Below, one piece after another: positions 12,959-25,178 of a stretch of DNA of 64,000 nucleotides (within the stretch, counting starts at the first letter, position 1; the number at the start of each line of letters is the position of its first letter). The notes under the pieces were generated by a model. That model was given only the letters and a program-made list of their open reading frames with translations. It was not told the DNA's origin and made no database searches. The position numbers and the translations under genes are program-made. This DNA comes from Chinchilla lanigera (Eukaryota; Chordata; Mammalia; Rodentia; Chinchillidae), in NCBI RefSeq assembly GCF_000276665.1, contig NW_004955473.1:7751542-7815541 (forward strand), read 5' to 3'.

Positions 12959-14293
12959 TGCTATTGTGAATTGTATTGTTTCCATAATTTCTTTGTTGGT
13001 GAGTTTATTATTGGTGTACAATAATTCCATTTATTTATGATTGTTGAATTTGTATCCTGCTATTATACTGAACATGGTTATTTTTCTAGGAGTGTTTCGG
13101 TGGAGTTCTAGTGTCATTTTAATAGATAATTATGTCATCTGCAAACGATACTTTAACTTTTCCCTTTCCTATGCATATCTACTTTTTTTTTCCTTTTTCA
13201 TGTATAATTGCTCATTCTAACGTTTTGAAAACAATATTAAACATGGGTAGAAATAGCGGACATTACTGTCTTGTCCTTGATTTTACAGAGAAAGCTTTCA
13301 TCTTCTCTCCATTTAGTAAAACTTTGGCTGTTGCTTTCTGTGGATGACTTTTATTAGGTTAAGATAAGGTACTTCTATTCCTCTTTTCTTCAAGGTTTTC
13401 TCATGAATGTATGTCCGATTTTCTCAAATGCTTTTCCTGCATCTATAGAGAGGATCATATAATCAGTTTGAGATAAAAATCTTCTATACATATTTTCTTC
13501 AGGATTTTTATTTTGAATGGATGTTACATTTTTCCAAGGACTTTTACACATGTATCAAGATGATTCTGTCTTTTTTGTCCTTCCTTCAGTTTGTGTGGAG
13601 CATTACACCTATTGATTTGCATGTGTTGAACCATTCCTACATCTACTGAATAAATTCTACTCCATCAATGATCTTTTTGAAGATTTGCTGCATTTGTTTT
13701 GCCAATATCTTATTGAGATTACTCATTTACATTACTAATGAAACTTGCCTGTAATTATTCCTTTTTCTTCGTTCCATTTAAGATTTTTGAGACAGGACAG
13801 TGGTTGATTTCAGGAATCAGTTTGGAAATACTCCATCCTTTCTGATTTCAGAAAGAGTTTAAGGAATATTTGCGTTACATCTTCTGTAAAGTTCTTATAC
13901 AGTTTGGCAATGTATCCAGAGGAACCTGGGTTTTTCTTGTAGATTTTTTAAATTACTTCTTCAATTTCATGGACTGATAGTGGATTATTCAACATGTTTA
14001 CATTCTCTTTGTTTGGCTTTTATATTTCATGTGTATCTTGGAATTTACCCATTTCATCTGAATTTTCCATTTTATTAGACTACACTTTCTCAAAGTAGTT
14101 TTACCAATGATTACAATGGATTTCAGCAGACTCCATTAAGATATTACCTTTTATATTTGTAATTGTATAGATTTGGGTCATGTTTTTACTTATTTTGATA
14201 AGATTGGCTAGGGGTTTGTCAGTAGTGTTTATTCTTTCAAAACCAACTGTTGTATTCAACACTGCTTTGCATTGCAGTCTCAGGATTTTATAT

Positions 14294-14438
14294 CTTTTTT
14301 GAAATGGGGTCTTACTATGTAGTTCAAGCTGGCCTTGAATTGCCACATAGCCCAGGCTAGCTACAAACTCCTGGTCACCTTCTTGCTTCAGTCTCCTGAA
14401 TGCAGGGTTTGTAGATGTGCACCAGCAGTCCAGGCTTA
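14294..14438 (-). mobile_element. B1-type SINE inserted in L1
   Basis: The reversed B1 reads 'gaaatggggtcttactatg', 'tagcccaggctagctac' and 'cagtctcctgaatgcaggg'. L1 sequence is present on both sides, so this is a nested insertion. It is fairly diverged. Confidence 0.85.
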
Positions 14439-14890
14439 ATTTGCTTAATTACTGCTTATATCTTTATACTCTCCTTCCTCATGTTAGCTTTACATTAATA
14501 GTCTTCTTGTTTTTATCTGATCTTGTGGGGCATCATTAAGTGATTTATTTGAGCTTGTTCTGTTTATGTGTTCAATGCTGTATACTTCTTAGAACTGCTT
14601 TTAATGTACTCTATAAATTCTTGTGTTATTGTTTTATGTAAAGATTGACTACTGTTTTATTTATTGATACATTGATTATCCAAGAGGATATTATTTAATT
14701 TCTGAGGGTTTGAATACTTTTTGTGGTGGTGTCTTTTGCCATTGATTGCTAAGTTTATTGCAAGATTATCTGATAATACATACATGAGATAATTTTGATT
14801 CATTTACAGTTACTTAAACGTGCTTCATGGGCTAGTAGGTGGTCTGTTTTGAAGAATATCTCATGTGCTTCTGAAAAAGGATGTGTATTA

Positions 14891-16740
14891 AGTTTGTTTG
14901 AGTTATTTTTCTCATTGCTAGGATAAAATACTCAACCCTCAAAGTTAAAAGGAGAAAGTTCGATTTAGCTCACATTTTGTAGAAGTTTCAGTCTATTATC
15001 AGCTCTCGCCAAGGTAGCGTAACTTCACAGAGAACAGTTCATGGTAGTCAGAACATAGCAAAGTAATAAGAGAGGGAAGGAAGAAGACATGCCTCTTTCT
15101 GTACTTTATATTGTATCCAAGCTACTAGGATTGGGATGGTGCAAAAATAATCAATGGACAGATTTAGTAACCACCCACCCTTAATTCTAATGCCCTAAAT
15201 CCTAGCATTGCACCATTAAACAATCACACACTGTAGAGTAATCCACCTCTGAAAAAGTCTCACATATGACAAAATGAGGCTTTGGGGGGACATCTAGACA
15301 TGAGCCATATCATCCCCCCCCCAGCCACCCAAGGACTCAGGCACACCCCTTTATGCAAAAGGCATTTAGTCCATCTCTTAGAGTTTAAAAATTACTAACA
15401 GTATTTGCATTATTGAAAAGTCCAAGTACAAAGTCACCTCTGAGATTTAAAGCAGATTCTTACCTTTGAACCCTGTACAAATGAAAAGAGAGTTGAACCC
15501 TTCCAATATACAATTGTACAAGGTAGACATTACTATTCCAAAAGGTGTAAATAGGGAAATGCAAAGGAATTGTACCAAAGCAAGTCCAAAATCCAGCAGA
15601 GAAAATCTTATGTACTGTAATTCCATGTCAAGCATCTCTGGCAATCTGTGGCAATATGTGAAATCTACAGGACTTGGTTGGTTTTGTCCTGATGACACTG
15701 CCTGTAGTTATACCTTCCATAGCTTCTCTGATGGGCAGGCTCTGTTCCCTCCTTACAGTTTTTCTCAGATGATCCACGTTCCTGGCTTCTCCATACTTCA
15801 GGGGTCTCTATTGCACCTTTGGATTCACAGGTATAGCTTCACACACTGCCCTCTGGAGAGAAACTGCCTGGCCTCTCAGACCTTCTTCTGAAATCTGAAT
15901 AGAAGTCTTTCTGACCCCACAATATTTGCACCTTGCATGCACCTGAAACAAGTGCCACATGTATGATGTCAAGGTCTTCTGCCAGTAGGAGAGGTGTCCA
16001 GCTTCGTTTTCTCTTTGCTGTAGGGGTCCAGGGCCTGTGAACCAAATCCTGAGGAAAAACTTCCCTATGCCATTGCCATTCTGGAAAATGGTACTCTGGG
16101 GCTTTCTTCTCAAACCAAATTCTTTCACATTTACAAGGAGATTCCCTTTTAGCCAAACTCAAAATCTTTCAAATCATTCTGTCAGGATTCTTGCTCTCAA
16201 TTCTCTACATAGATCTGGCTAAAAGACCCCATAGTAGCCATGCCACCACATCATCATTAGACTGTCTTGAAATTTCTCCTACTAGATTAGTCTGTTACCT
16301 TTAATCTCTGTCTCAAGAAAAGTATCTGGACATAAGGAAAATACATAAAAACTTTCTGCAAAGGCTTAACACACATCATCTGGAGTCCAACAGACAATGC
16401 AGCATTTCTTCCAGCAAAAACCTCTTGATCTTGTTCTTCACTGGGAGTGCTTTTATCAGCCTTCTGGTCATCTGAGCTCTGACTAGAATTTCCCATCAAT
16501 TACAACCTAAGGTGTTCCAACTCTACTTTTCCAGGCAGCTTCTCCAAAGCTTTCCTAACTTTTCCCTTCCCACAAAACAGTTCCAAAATTTCTTTAGCCA
16601 AATGGTCAGATACAGTCACTCTAATCATCTCACTTCTGGTACCACATTCAACTGAAAACTGTAAAACCTGTAATGTAGATATACCTTTCTTGTCTTAAGT
16701 TTTGTGTGTTGGGAATTTTGTCTTAGCCAAGAGAAAGTAA
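14891..16740 (-). mobile_element. MaLR element (3' LTR plus internal region) inserted into L1
   Basis: The reversed 3' LTR (about 14891-15312) starts 'agtttgtttgagttatt' and ends 'gagccatatca'. The internal region (about 15313-16665) has the landmarks 'catttagtccatctcttag', 'agatgatccacgttcctgg', 'ctgtaggggtccagggcc', 'agattagtctgttaccttt', 'cagccttctggtcatctg' and 'cacttctggtaccacattc'. Only a trace of the 5' LTR ('ttgtcttagcc') seems to follow. A 141-codon open frame at 15466-15891 lies wholly in this decayed internal region and has no retroviral domain I can recognise. Confidence 0.8.
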
Positions 16741-16800
16741 CTATGATCCAGTTATTGAATGGAATGTTAGGTAAATATCTTTTAGGTCCATTTATTTTAC
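16741..16800 (-). mobile_element. Continuation of the split LINE-1
   Basis: The segment 'ttgaatggaatgttaggtaa' followed by 'tcttttaggtccatttat' is the L1 ORF2 sequence that should directly follow 'aaaggatgtgtatta' at 14877-14891. The MaLR element separates the two. Confidence 0.8.
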
Positions 16801-18435
16801 TTCTTTATTTTTATTTTTTATTTTAAAAAGAATAATGAAAAAAAGAATAGCAAGATCCATTTTTGAATGTTTAATTGGATTCTAATATTCTTTTGCTTTT
16901 ACTATCTCCATAGATTTGGTCCTAAATTTGCCACAAGCCATGTCCTAAGAGCTAGAGACACTGAGTTCTGTCTCTTGAACTGCACTATGCAATTTAATTT
17001 TTCTGCTATAGCTTCTTAGTTCCTGGGGGATCTATTCCGCTCCTTTTGGTTTTTCTGCAAGTTGATATTTTCTGGCATCTAGATTTTAAATCTTGGAAAA
17101 CTTGGTATGTTGTTACTTATCACTCTCCCATTTTCCAGGACCTCTTCACATGGTAAATTTGAAAGCACAGGAAATGACATTGAACATGCCATCATGAACA
17201 AATATAATGCATCTCACTTAGGATCTACTTGCCATACTTGTAACTGTTTGAGTAGAAACTTTGCAACTACCAGATGCATTCAAATTTAATAATGAAAGCA
17301 CAGAATCTAGTGGCAAACTTTTGGTTTTATATTAGGGTTATAATCTGCAAACTTTGTTTGGAGAAATGTGTTATGCACAAGTGTCACCAATACTCACGGA
17401 AGATAGGAAATAAGTTAATTTTCCATATGGTCACAGTTCATAGAAATGCTAAAAGCTGGGTTAATGTGTCTTATATATAACAAACACTTTATATTACTAT
17501 ATCGGAGAGTAATGACCTAATTACCATCTTGGGATTTAGTCAGTCCAGCCAGAATATAAATTCTTTGACTATTCATTCAGAGGTATGAGCAGCTTAAAGT
17601 GACTGTAGAGCAGTCTCAAATTTCCAATTTGATGAAATCTTCATTTTGCTTCTGGTAGAAGAATACTTCTCTTTGAACGGTAAGACCACTAGCTCATCAG
17701 AGGATAAGTTTATTGAAAGAATAAACACAAATTTTAAAAGTGGGTCCCTAGGGGTAATAATGAGTGGTGTTCCTTGATATCAACTCATTTATTAATGGAC
17801 TCATAAATTCTTATCCATAAATTCTTATTAACGGAAGTACACCATATATTAGAAAATTATTCTGAGGTTATATGACCTCCAGGAGTAGTTTTCCCTAGCC
17901 GTGAAAGATGGCGTAAAGTAGCTGGTGCTGTAACTGAATTTTCAAAAGAACATTGTATCGCTTTGTCAAACCGTCTACTATAGATGGTGGGAAATATGCT
18001 ACAATCAGTGAAATTCATAAACATGGGACAAATGCCACTCTTTCTTGGTTGTAAAATCAGTACTTTAGTCAGAAGCAATGTTATACAGAATACTATGGTA
18101 GTATATAAACTACGTGTATAGGTACTAGATCATTATTTTGTTAAAATTTACTTATAGATGATGCAAATTTGTATGCAGACTAAATTTATATTCTAGTAGA
18201 AATGAAATATTTCCTCTTCTTTGATAGAATAACTCTGATATAATCAGCATGCCTACAAGTACCTGGATAATCACCACAGAAAATTATGCCATATTTATTG
18301 CACAATTTTGATGTGTGTTGTTATGATATTGGACAATGAGTGATAATAGGCAGGTCAGCTGAGGAGTCCATGTACAATATTCTTCCTTGACACTATTGAA
18401 CTTTGCTAATGCATCTACTCCTGACGTTAAGTGAA
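16801..18435. other. Unassigned DNA, possibly old retroelement remnant
   Basis: The left part (to about 17.1 kb) may still belong to the interrupted L1, but I cannot match it. The stretch 17.5-18.1 kb has a retroelement-like texture ('ctagctcatcagaggataag', 'gttatatgacctccaggag') and could be a decayed ERVL-type internal region; this is a weak impression. Open frames are 60-73 codons with no recognisable domain. Confidence 0.35.
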
Positions 18436-18910
18436 ATTAAATCTCACAATGAACAGTTACACTCTTAGTTGTTTACTCCAGTCATATGAAAATACATACA
18501 TAGAAAGACATGCACATTCATGTTAAAAATAACTCTCAAGTTATCGTCAACTTTTCAATGAGTAAACACAATGTGGTATATCTATTCAACTAAATATTAT
18601 TGAGTTGTAAGACAAAATGAAATATTGATGAGTGCTACAACATGGGTACAGTTCAAAATGAAGATAAGAGCCCAGATATAAAAACCACATATTGTAAAGT
18701 TCTGTCCTTTTGAAATATCCAGCAAAGACAAATACACAGACAGAGACCACAGTTCAGTGTGTGGATGTAGCTTGGGCTGCTAACAAAGAAAAATTGCAGC
18801 TGTGTATGAAGAATCTAACTTCAATGATGAAATGATAAAAAAATTGAATTATATCACTGGGCTTGACATAAAACTTTATAAATTTAACAAACATTGTGTA
18901 TATTACTTTT
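18436..18910 (+). mobile_element. Ancient LINE-1 3' end (L1M-like)
   Basis: Landmarks in order: 'aatgtggtatatctattcaa', 'taaatattattgagttgta', 'gagtgctacaacatgggta', 'cacatattgtaaagttctgt', 'tttgaaatatccagcaaag'. They match the end of ORF2 and start of the 3' UTR of old mammalian L1 subfamilies. It is strongly diverged. Confidence 0.75.
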
Positions 18911-19043
18911 AATTTTCAATATTATATAAAATAATTGTGGTATTATATTAAAAGATTTTTCTCGTGTTTGTGCTTTTACTTATTAGAGAATGCACTGGAA
19001 TGCACAAGTATAGAGGCCTTTTATTGAGAATATCTACAATACC

Positions 19044-19152
19044 AGGGCTGGGGATTTAGCTCAGCGGCAAAGCGCCTGCCTGGCAAGCGCAAGGTCGTGA
19101 GTTCGGTTCCCGGTACCAGAGAAAAACCAAAAAAAAAAAAAAAAAAAAAAAA
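19044..19152 (+). mobile_element. ID/BC1-type SINE, young copy
   Basis: This is a tRNA-derived SINE with A box 'tagctcagcggc' and B box-like 'gagttcggttccc', ending 'ggtaccagagaaaaacc' plus a pure A tail. It is flanked by a perfect 18-bp target duplication, gagaatatctacaatacc (19026-19043 and 19153-19170). It carries 'cggcaaagcgcc', one A shorter than several sister copies. The intact Pol III promoter boxes and perfect duplication indicate a recent insertion. Confidence 0.95.
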
Positions 19153-19170
19153 GAGAATATCTACAATACC

Positions 19171-20806
19171 TATTACAGCATTTGATGCAATGTAGTCATA
19201 AACATGTATGTGTGTGTTTGTATACAAAAGTATATATGTATATATATCAATATTTGTATGTATATATTTCCTATTTAAATTGATTATCTCCCAATTTTTA
19301 TTATGAAAAATGTCAAACAAGCTAGTATGATGCTTTTACACTGCCACCTACAATCATAATGATCAATATTTTAATTTACCTTTTAATTTGTTTATATCTG
19401 TCTAACTTTCTGAGCAGTTTGAGCATAATATCTTAATAGTATCTTAATAGTACTTCTCTAATTGACATGCATTTCCCTGGGAACCACACTTTATTATTTC
19501 TTCTGAAAAATTAAGAAAAATAATTAATTAATTAATTAAGAATACTGCATAGGATTGTCTGTTATCTAATCTATATTTCAGAATTCCTCAATTGTCAATA
19601 AAATGCTTCCAAAGTTATTTTTAAAAACATCAGGATCCAACTAATATTCAAAAATTGCATTTTATTTTTAGGTTTCTCATAATCTAAATTAGGTTTTTTC
19701 GTTTCTTATGATGTGGAAATTTTCCATAATATTTCATAATATTTGTATTATTTAGTTTCCACATGCCAGGACATAATAACTAATACACACAAAGGAATTT
19801 CATATCCAATCCGTTTACTGCCAGAAGTATATCCAGTAGTCCTCTGGGTGGCTCCCAAGCCAATCAATTTGACACAATTAATGTCACATTATTGAAACCA
19901 GAAAGATTTCTTATAGATTCTTCCACACATTGAATTTGATTTTAACTTTCTATTATATTTCACTCCCTCCTCTAATCTTTCTTTTTTCTGCTATCTAAAT
20001 TTAGATATATGTGTTTAAGTATAATATTTGTTTATGGAAACTTTATAAATGATTCTATATATTTTAACTAAATAGTGAAAAAAATTTCAATGAAATTTAA
20101 GTGAAACAATGAAATAAAGAAAACCTAAAGGATATTCAGAAAAGATGCTTCTTGAAAGAGAGATTTTCTCTTTCACAGAGTTTGAACATGAAAAATACCA
20201 TCTCAAAAGAGATTTCAGAGGTGATGATTTTAGTGGAATTTTTCTGAATATGAATTTTAAATCTGTTTTATGTAAACTATTTATTTTTAATCCAGACCTT
20301 GAAATTATTTTACTGTTAGTTCTTATTTTTGCTTCTTCAGCAGAAATTTGTTTTCTTTTTAATTTATCAGGGTGAATGAAAGCCCATAGTCACTGTCATT
20401 GAGAAAGATCAAGATCCATAAAGAAAGAGAAGAGAAATTTATAACTGTAATAGTTATTTAAATCATTTATCATTCAACATTTCTCCTTCCACACCTACAG
20501 CATGTTAATATATATATTTGTTTATTTTGATGAAAATACCACAAAGACCATGTTACAATATCATCAAATGTAGTACATAGTTACTTTGTATTCTATCAAC
20601 CCAATTTTCATTAGGAAGATCCATTGAGGGCAAAGAGAGCTAAAGTTCTGCTTTCATGAAGAGTTCCTTGGATTGTAGGTTTGGTAGTAATGAATGCAAG
20701 CTCAGACAGTCCCTGACTGTCTTCCTCCCAAGACTGTGTAATTTGAAATACTATTGAAATTTCATTATTTGAAATCTGTGAAATTAAGTATAGTTGAATA
20801 GTTTAA
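19171..20806. other. Unassigned AT-rich DNA
   Basis: No gene found. The part around 19.79-19.90 kb ('ccaatcaatttgacacaatt', 'aatgtcacatt') may be an end fragment of the old repeat family also seen near 10.2 and 25.15 kb. A short (TAAT)n tract lies near 19.52 kb. Confidence 0.4.
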
Positions 20807-20819
20807 CAAGTATTTATTG

Positions 20820-20922
20820 GGGCTGGGGATTTAGCTCAGCGGCAAAAGCGCCTGCCTGGCAAGCACAAGGTCGTGAGTTCAGTTCCTGGTACCGGAGAAA
20901 AACCAAAAACCAAAAAAAAAAC
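20820..20922 (+). mobile_element. ID/BC1-type SINE
   Basis: Full-length ID-type core, flanked by the 13-bp duplication caagtatttattg (20807-20819 and 20923-20935). Two CpG sites of the consensus have decayed ('aagcacaagg', 'gttcagttcctgg'), so it is slightly older than the copies at 19.0 and 27.7 kb. It carries the longer 'cggcaaaagcgcc' form. Confidence 0.94.
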
Positions 20923-21176
20923 CAAGTATTTATTGAACATCTTCTATATGCAAATCATTGTGGATAAATCACTATTTATGCAATTAAATACACATTAAAT
21001 TTTGTCAATGTGCCCTATGTTCTTCTTTGTATGTTTTCTACTTCTGTTGTATATCTTATTCAGAAATTACTTGCCTACACAAAAATGACAGTCTCTGCAT
21101 TGTTGAGAGAGTATTATTCTTGTGATATTTATTACTGACTTTAATATTTGCAACAGTAGGTCCAAATAATACCACA

Positions 21177-23486
21177 TGTTTAGAATTGCTGAATCCAATA
21201 TCTGACAGGTTTGAATTCCCCATTATGACAGAGTCTCACAAAGTCTTGTGTATTATGAGATGGACATAGGAGCTGACTGGATCATGGGTGTTCTGTTACC
21301 ATTAAAGCATTAATCTACTTATGAGTTCATTGTGGTCTCCTCCAAAGCTATACATTATTGAGAATGTGACTTGAACAGGTTTATTCTTGTCTTTCATTAC
21401 TCCTTTATTTTTGTGTTTCCTGTTTTTAATGCACTGAGCAGATTTCCTCATCAGTCCCCTTCTTCAATAGTTTCTCCCATGGATACCACCAATCAAGTAT
21501 TGAACCTTCTGAAATTGTGAGCAAAAATAAATATGTGTTCAAGTTGCAATAATTGGGTAATTTCTCCCAGGAATGGGGCAATGACTAACACAGAAAATGG
21601 GTACCAGAGAAATTGAGTCACTTAATATGATTATAACTAACCATATGGTTCAAGAGCCTTCTAAACTGGTTTGCAGAACAAGATTGGAGAACTTTGAAGA
21701 TGTTGGCTAGAGTAGCCTAAGAATGCTGTAAGCAGATCTTGTTGGAAAGTTCTGGTGAGAGCACAGAGCAGGGTGCTGATAAAATATGGAAAGTAAAAGC
21801 CAGCCTCACGTGCTTTCAGATGTAAATAAGGACAGTATTGGAAATGAAATGAGAAACTATTCATGTTAAATTGTGGCAAAGAACTTGTCCACATTTTTCC
21901 ATGTCTCAAAACTTTGTGGAAGGCTGAATTTAAATGTGGCAAGCTAATTGATCTGGTGTCGACAGTTTTAAATTGTCTCACTGTGAAAGTGTTACCAAGA
22001 GTATGGCTTACTGCTTTCAGTGAGATTTATAATGAAAATCAGGAAGAAAAGCAAGTAAAAACTTGCAAATTGGTCAGGGAGGAAGCACCAGTAAAGTGTT
22101 AAAGAAATATTATGGTGGTCAAAAAGAATAGAACCATGAAAACAAGCCAAATAATTTACAATACAATAAAAGGAGTGATGTCATGAAGATATGTCAGGAA
22201 TTGGCCAAATCCTACCTATTGCAGTTCTATGGATTAAAAAGGGGAATCTCTTTTGAAGGACTACTTTAAAAAGACACTCCCATTTTCCCCTTATCAGTTA
22301 GGAGCACCTAGGGGAGTGAAATTCTTAGTTTAGCTATGCATGCAATTTGTGGCCACTGCAGCCATGATCCATGAGGGAATAGCTACTACTAGAACTTGCA
22401 GGAGACCTTTGGCCCATCCACATTGTGCTCGCTCTTGTCGCATGCAGAACTCAGGAATAATAGTGTCATGGAAGCTGCCACTTAGATTGTAGAGAAAAGA
22501 CTAGAAGGAAATGCAGTATGGTTAAACAGGGTCACAGTCCTGGTGAAGTGCCCAAGAAAGGACAATGAATGAAGCAGTGAAATTGAAGCTGAATTTACAG
22601 TGCAGATACCAGAATTTTGGAAGTGCCAAGAACATGCAACATTTATGCAGGAAACCTGATGACTTAGGTGGAGCCAGACCAAAAGAAAGGCCAAGTGGGC
22701 TTCAAGTAGCAAGACCACTGGGACAGGGCTGACCAGTCCCTTTGGACTACACATCTCACAACAACCTGCCTTGGATGTTGGTAAAGGAGTTGTAGGATTT
22801 GATGTTTAGCCTACTTTTTTTGGTCTTGCTTTGGAGCAATTCCTTTCTATTCCTTCCTTTTTCCCTTTCTGAAAGAGAATGCTTTCCCTGTGGCATAATA
22901 TGTTCAAATTCTTTGACTTTATTTTCATTTTCACAGATGTTCTGAGCTAAGAACTTACCTGGAGCCTCAGAGGACACATTAGACTTGGATATTCAAACAA
23001 TGCTGACACTGTTAAGACTTTAGCAGCTCTAAAATGTAGGCTTCAATTGCATAGTGAGGTGAATGTAAGCCTTTTTGGAGCCAGGAGTGAATTGTTAGGA
23101 TTTACATCTAAAAAGTCCTTTAAAAAAATCCCCATGTATTTAAAGGTGCAGTTTGGGGATGTGGACTGGATCACCTCTGGAAAGTGATTAGATTTATTCA
23201 TTGATGAATTTATTGCTGGATGTGCTGTTAGTGGGAAGAGTCTAACTAGAAGAGGTGGGTCACTGAGAGTATGACCTAGACAGGTGTATGTATGTCCCCT
23301 GCTCATTCCTTCTCTCTTTGCTTTTTTGACATCTTGACTTGAAAAGATTTCTTCCACCATGCTCTTCTACCTTGCTGTTTTTGTTTTCCAGCCTGTCAAG
23401 AATCACCTAAACCCTCTGCAAACATGAGCCTTTATGTTGTGGGAATCAGATATTTTCACCTAGCATTTGCAAATCGACTAATATAT
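21177..23486 (+). mobile_element. MaLR provirus with both LTRs, plus strand
   Basis: The 5' LTR is about 21177-21592. It begins 'tgtttagaattgctg' and ends 'caatgactaacaca', followed by 'aaaatgggtaccagagaa', the landmark at the start of MaLR internal regions. The internal region is about 21593-23092 and contains 'gtggaaggctgaatttaaat' and 'gtcttgctttggagcaattc'. The 3' LTR is about 23093-23486, from 'tgttaggatttacatct' to 'gactaatata'. It contains an LTR tail similar to the solo LTR at 26.5-26.9 kb. No coding capacity remains. Confidence 0.75.
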
Positions 23487-24645
23487 GTCATGTTACAGAA
23501 ATAGAAATTAGCAGTGATTTTATTGTTGCTGTAATTCAAAGGGATAAACATAGGATTCTAAAAAAATATTATGCCAAAATGTTTAGTGCATAAAAAAGTA
23601 ATTTATTTAACAATAGGTTGCCGATATTTGATTTGCCTTTGCGTTCTGTCAGTTCTCAGCAACTTGATTTTTACATAGTCTATGGGAAACTGTGCTGTAT
23701 TTACTAATAGGAAGTAGATAAAATGAGATCAAATTATATTTTCATACAATTAAGATGAAATTTGTGCATTACATATTTAGATAGTTAACATAATTAATTT
23801 TGCTTCAACTAAAAGCTCTCTTGTCAATTCTATCATTTGTACTGATATGAATCTGTCTCTTTATCTTAGCACCCATGTAAGAAATTTAAATCAATTTATG
23901 AGCACTTGACCAGTTAAATGTTACCTGACCTATTAACATTTTAACTTGCTACATGATGGAAAATAGTTGTTCTGCTGCATTTTCCCCTTATTCTTAAGGC
24001 TTTCCTAATGGCTTAATTGTCCATCTGGATCATTTCCTCTACCAGAGTTGAATTCTATATACTGGTTTTGTCACCTGTAGAACCCCAATTTAAATATTTA
24101 GAAAATTCACATGATGCCATATTGCCTAAGTGCCACATTGAAATTGTTTTGCAAGCATGAAGAAAACATGTCTCATATTTCATTTTAATATAATTTTCAT
24201 GGAAGTTAATTTCTACAGGATAATAGTCAAACCCCAGTAGATGTGTGTATGATTAAGATATTTGCTCTGTGTGAAATATCAAGCAAGAAAGACTGAAAAT
24301 TATGCTTTTCTTTAACTCTGCTTTTGTTAGAATTCAGATTTGTGCAACAGGCTGCCAATATTATACATTTTTTCTAATACCTACTATATGAGAAGAGCAA
24401 AGAATGTCAAGACTACAAAATGTCACATGTTCCTTAGGTTTTCATGGAAAAAAATGGGAAGGTGAACACTGTATTTAAAGGTAATAATAAATATGATCAC
24501 CCAAATTTCTTGCATTTCTGTATAAGTAAATAAATATTTATCAGGAAAATCATCTTTGTCTTCTGGGCCTAGAAGAACTCACCAAACATTCAACTATTTT
24601 CTATATAAATATATTATATTAGAATGTCTATGATTATGTACAGTA
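23487..24645. other. Unassigned AT-rich DNA
   Basis: About 1.2 kb with no gene and no repeat I can name. Confidence 0.5.
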
Positions 24646-25178
24646 GATGTTTTAATGAAGGTTTTCTAGAGATACAGATGAATGGGAGATAGGCTAACAA
24701 TAATGAAGGTATTTGGAGAGATTGTTTACATAACAATAAATGCTAAAAAGCTCTACAATAAACCTTTTGCAAACTGCAGCACCAGGGAAATCACTAGGGT
24801 GTCACAGCAAGAATCCAGGGAAAGCAATAGTGTAAATCTAACTTAGGGCCTAATATCTGACAAATAAAGCAGCTCCTAGTAAAGTCGTAGAGTCCAAAGT
24901 CTTATTGTTCCAGGGCATGACAGAAGTGTTGCAGTGTTAGAAAAAACGAAGTAAATTTTTCTTTTCTGTGAAATTTTTTTTATTCACTATCTTTGCTGAT
25001 TAGATGATGCTCATTTACATTGGGTGAGAGACCATTTTTGTTAGTTCAGTAATTCAAATGGCAATCTCTTATGGAAATAGTCTCACAAGCATAATAAGAA
25101 ATAATGACTTACTCATTATATCAGTGTCCTTCAATCCAGTCAAGTTGACACCTAAAATTAACCATCACAATGAGGCAC
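24646..25178 (-). mobile_element. Old interspersed repeat, second copy
   Basis: It opens with 'aaggttttctagagatacag' and closes with 'ccagtcaagttgacacc' and 'aaaattaaccatcaca', which are the two ends of the eutherian repeat also seen at 9.69-10.26 kb. The central part is weakly preserved. The family name needs a library search; the strand is assumed. Confidence 0.6.

Larger units (their letters stand above)
10956..14890 (-). mobile_element. Long LINE-1 remnant (3' UTR and most of ORF2)
   Basis: Read on the minus strand this is an L1 running from the ORF2 endonuclease region (about 14.46-14.89 kb) through the reverse transcriptase (about 12.6-14.1 kb) and C-terminal domain (about 11.45-12.2 kb) to the 3' UTR (about 10.96-11.3 kb). 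Reversed landmarks seen on the plus strand include 'ccattcatctgttgatggac', 'acactcccaccaataaag', 'ataattatgtcatctgcaaa' and 'gataatacatacatgagat'. Frames are broken by many stops and indels, so it is inactive. At 3.9 kb it is unusually long for a decayed copy. It is interrupted by a B1 and by a TC-rich tract, and split from its remaining 5' part by a MaLR insertion. Confidence 0.88.

Noticed and set aside
15466..15891. 141-codon open frame, the longest in the window
   Set aside because: It lies inside a decayed reversed MaLR internal region whose landmarks recur near 3.5, 42.6 and 50.6 kb; the encoded protein has no recognisable domain and the other copies do not keep the frame.
19044..19120. 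Possible tRNA gene (A and B boxes present)
   Set aside because: The core is repeated in the window with A tails and target duplications and does not fold as a full cloverleaf; it is an ID-type SINE.
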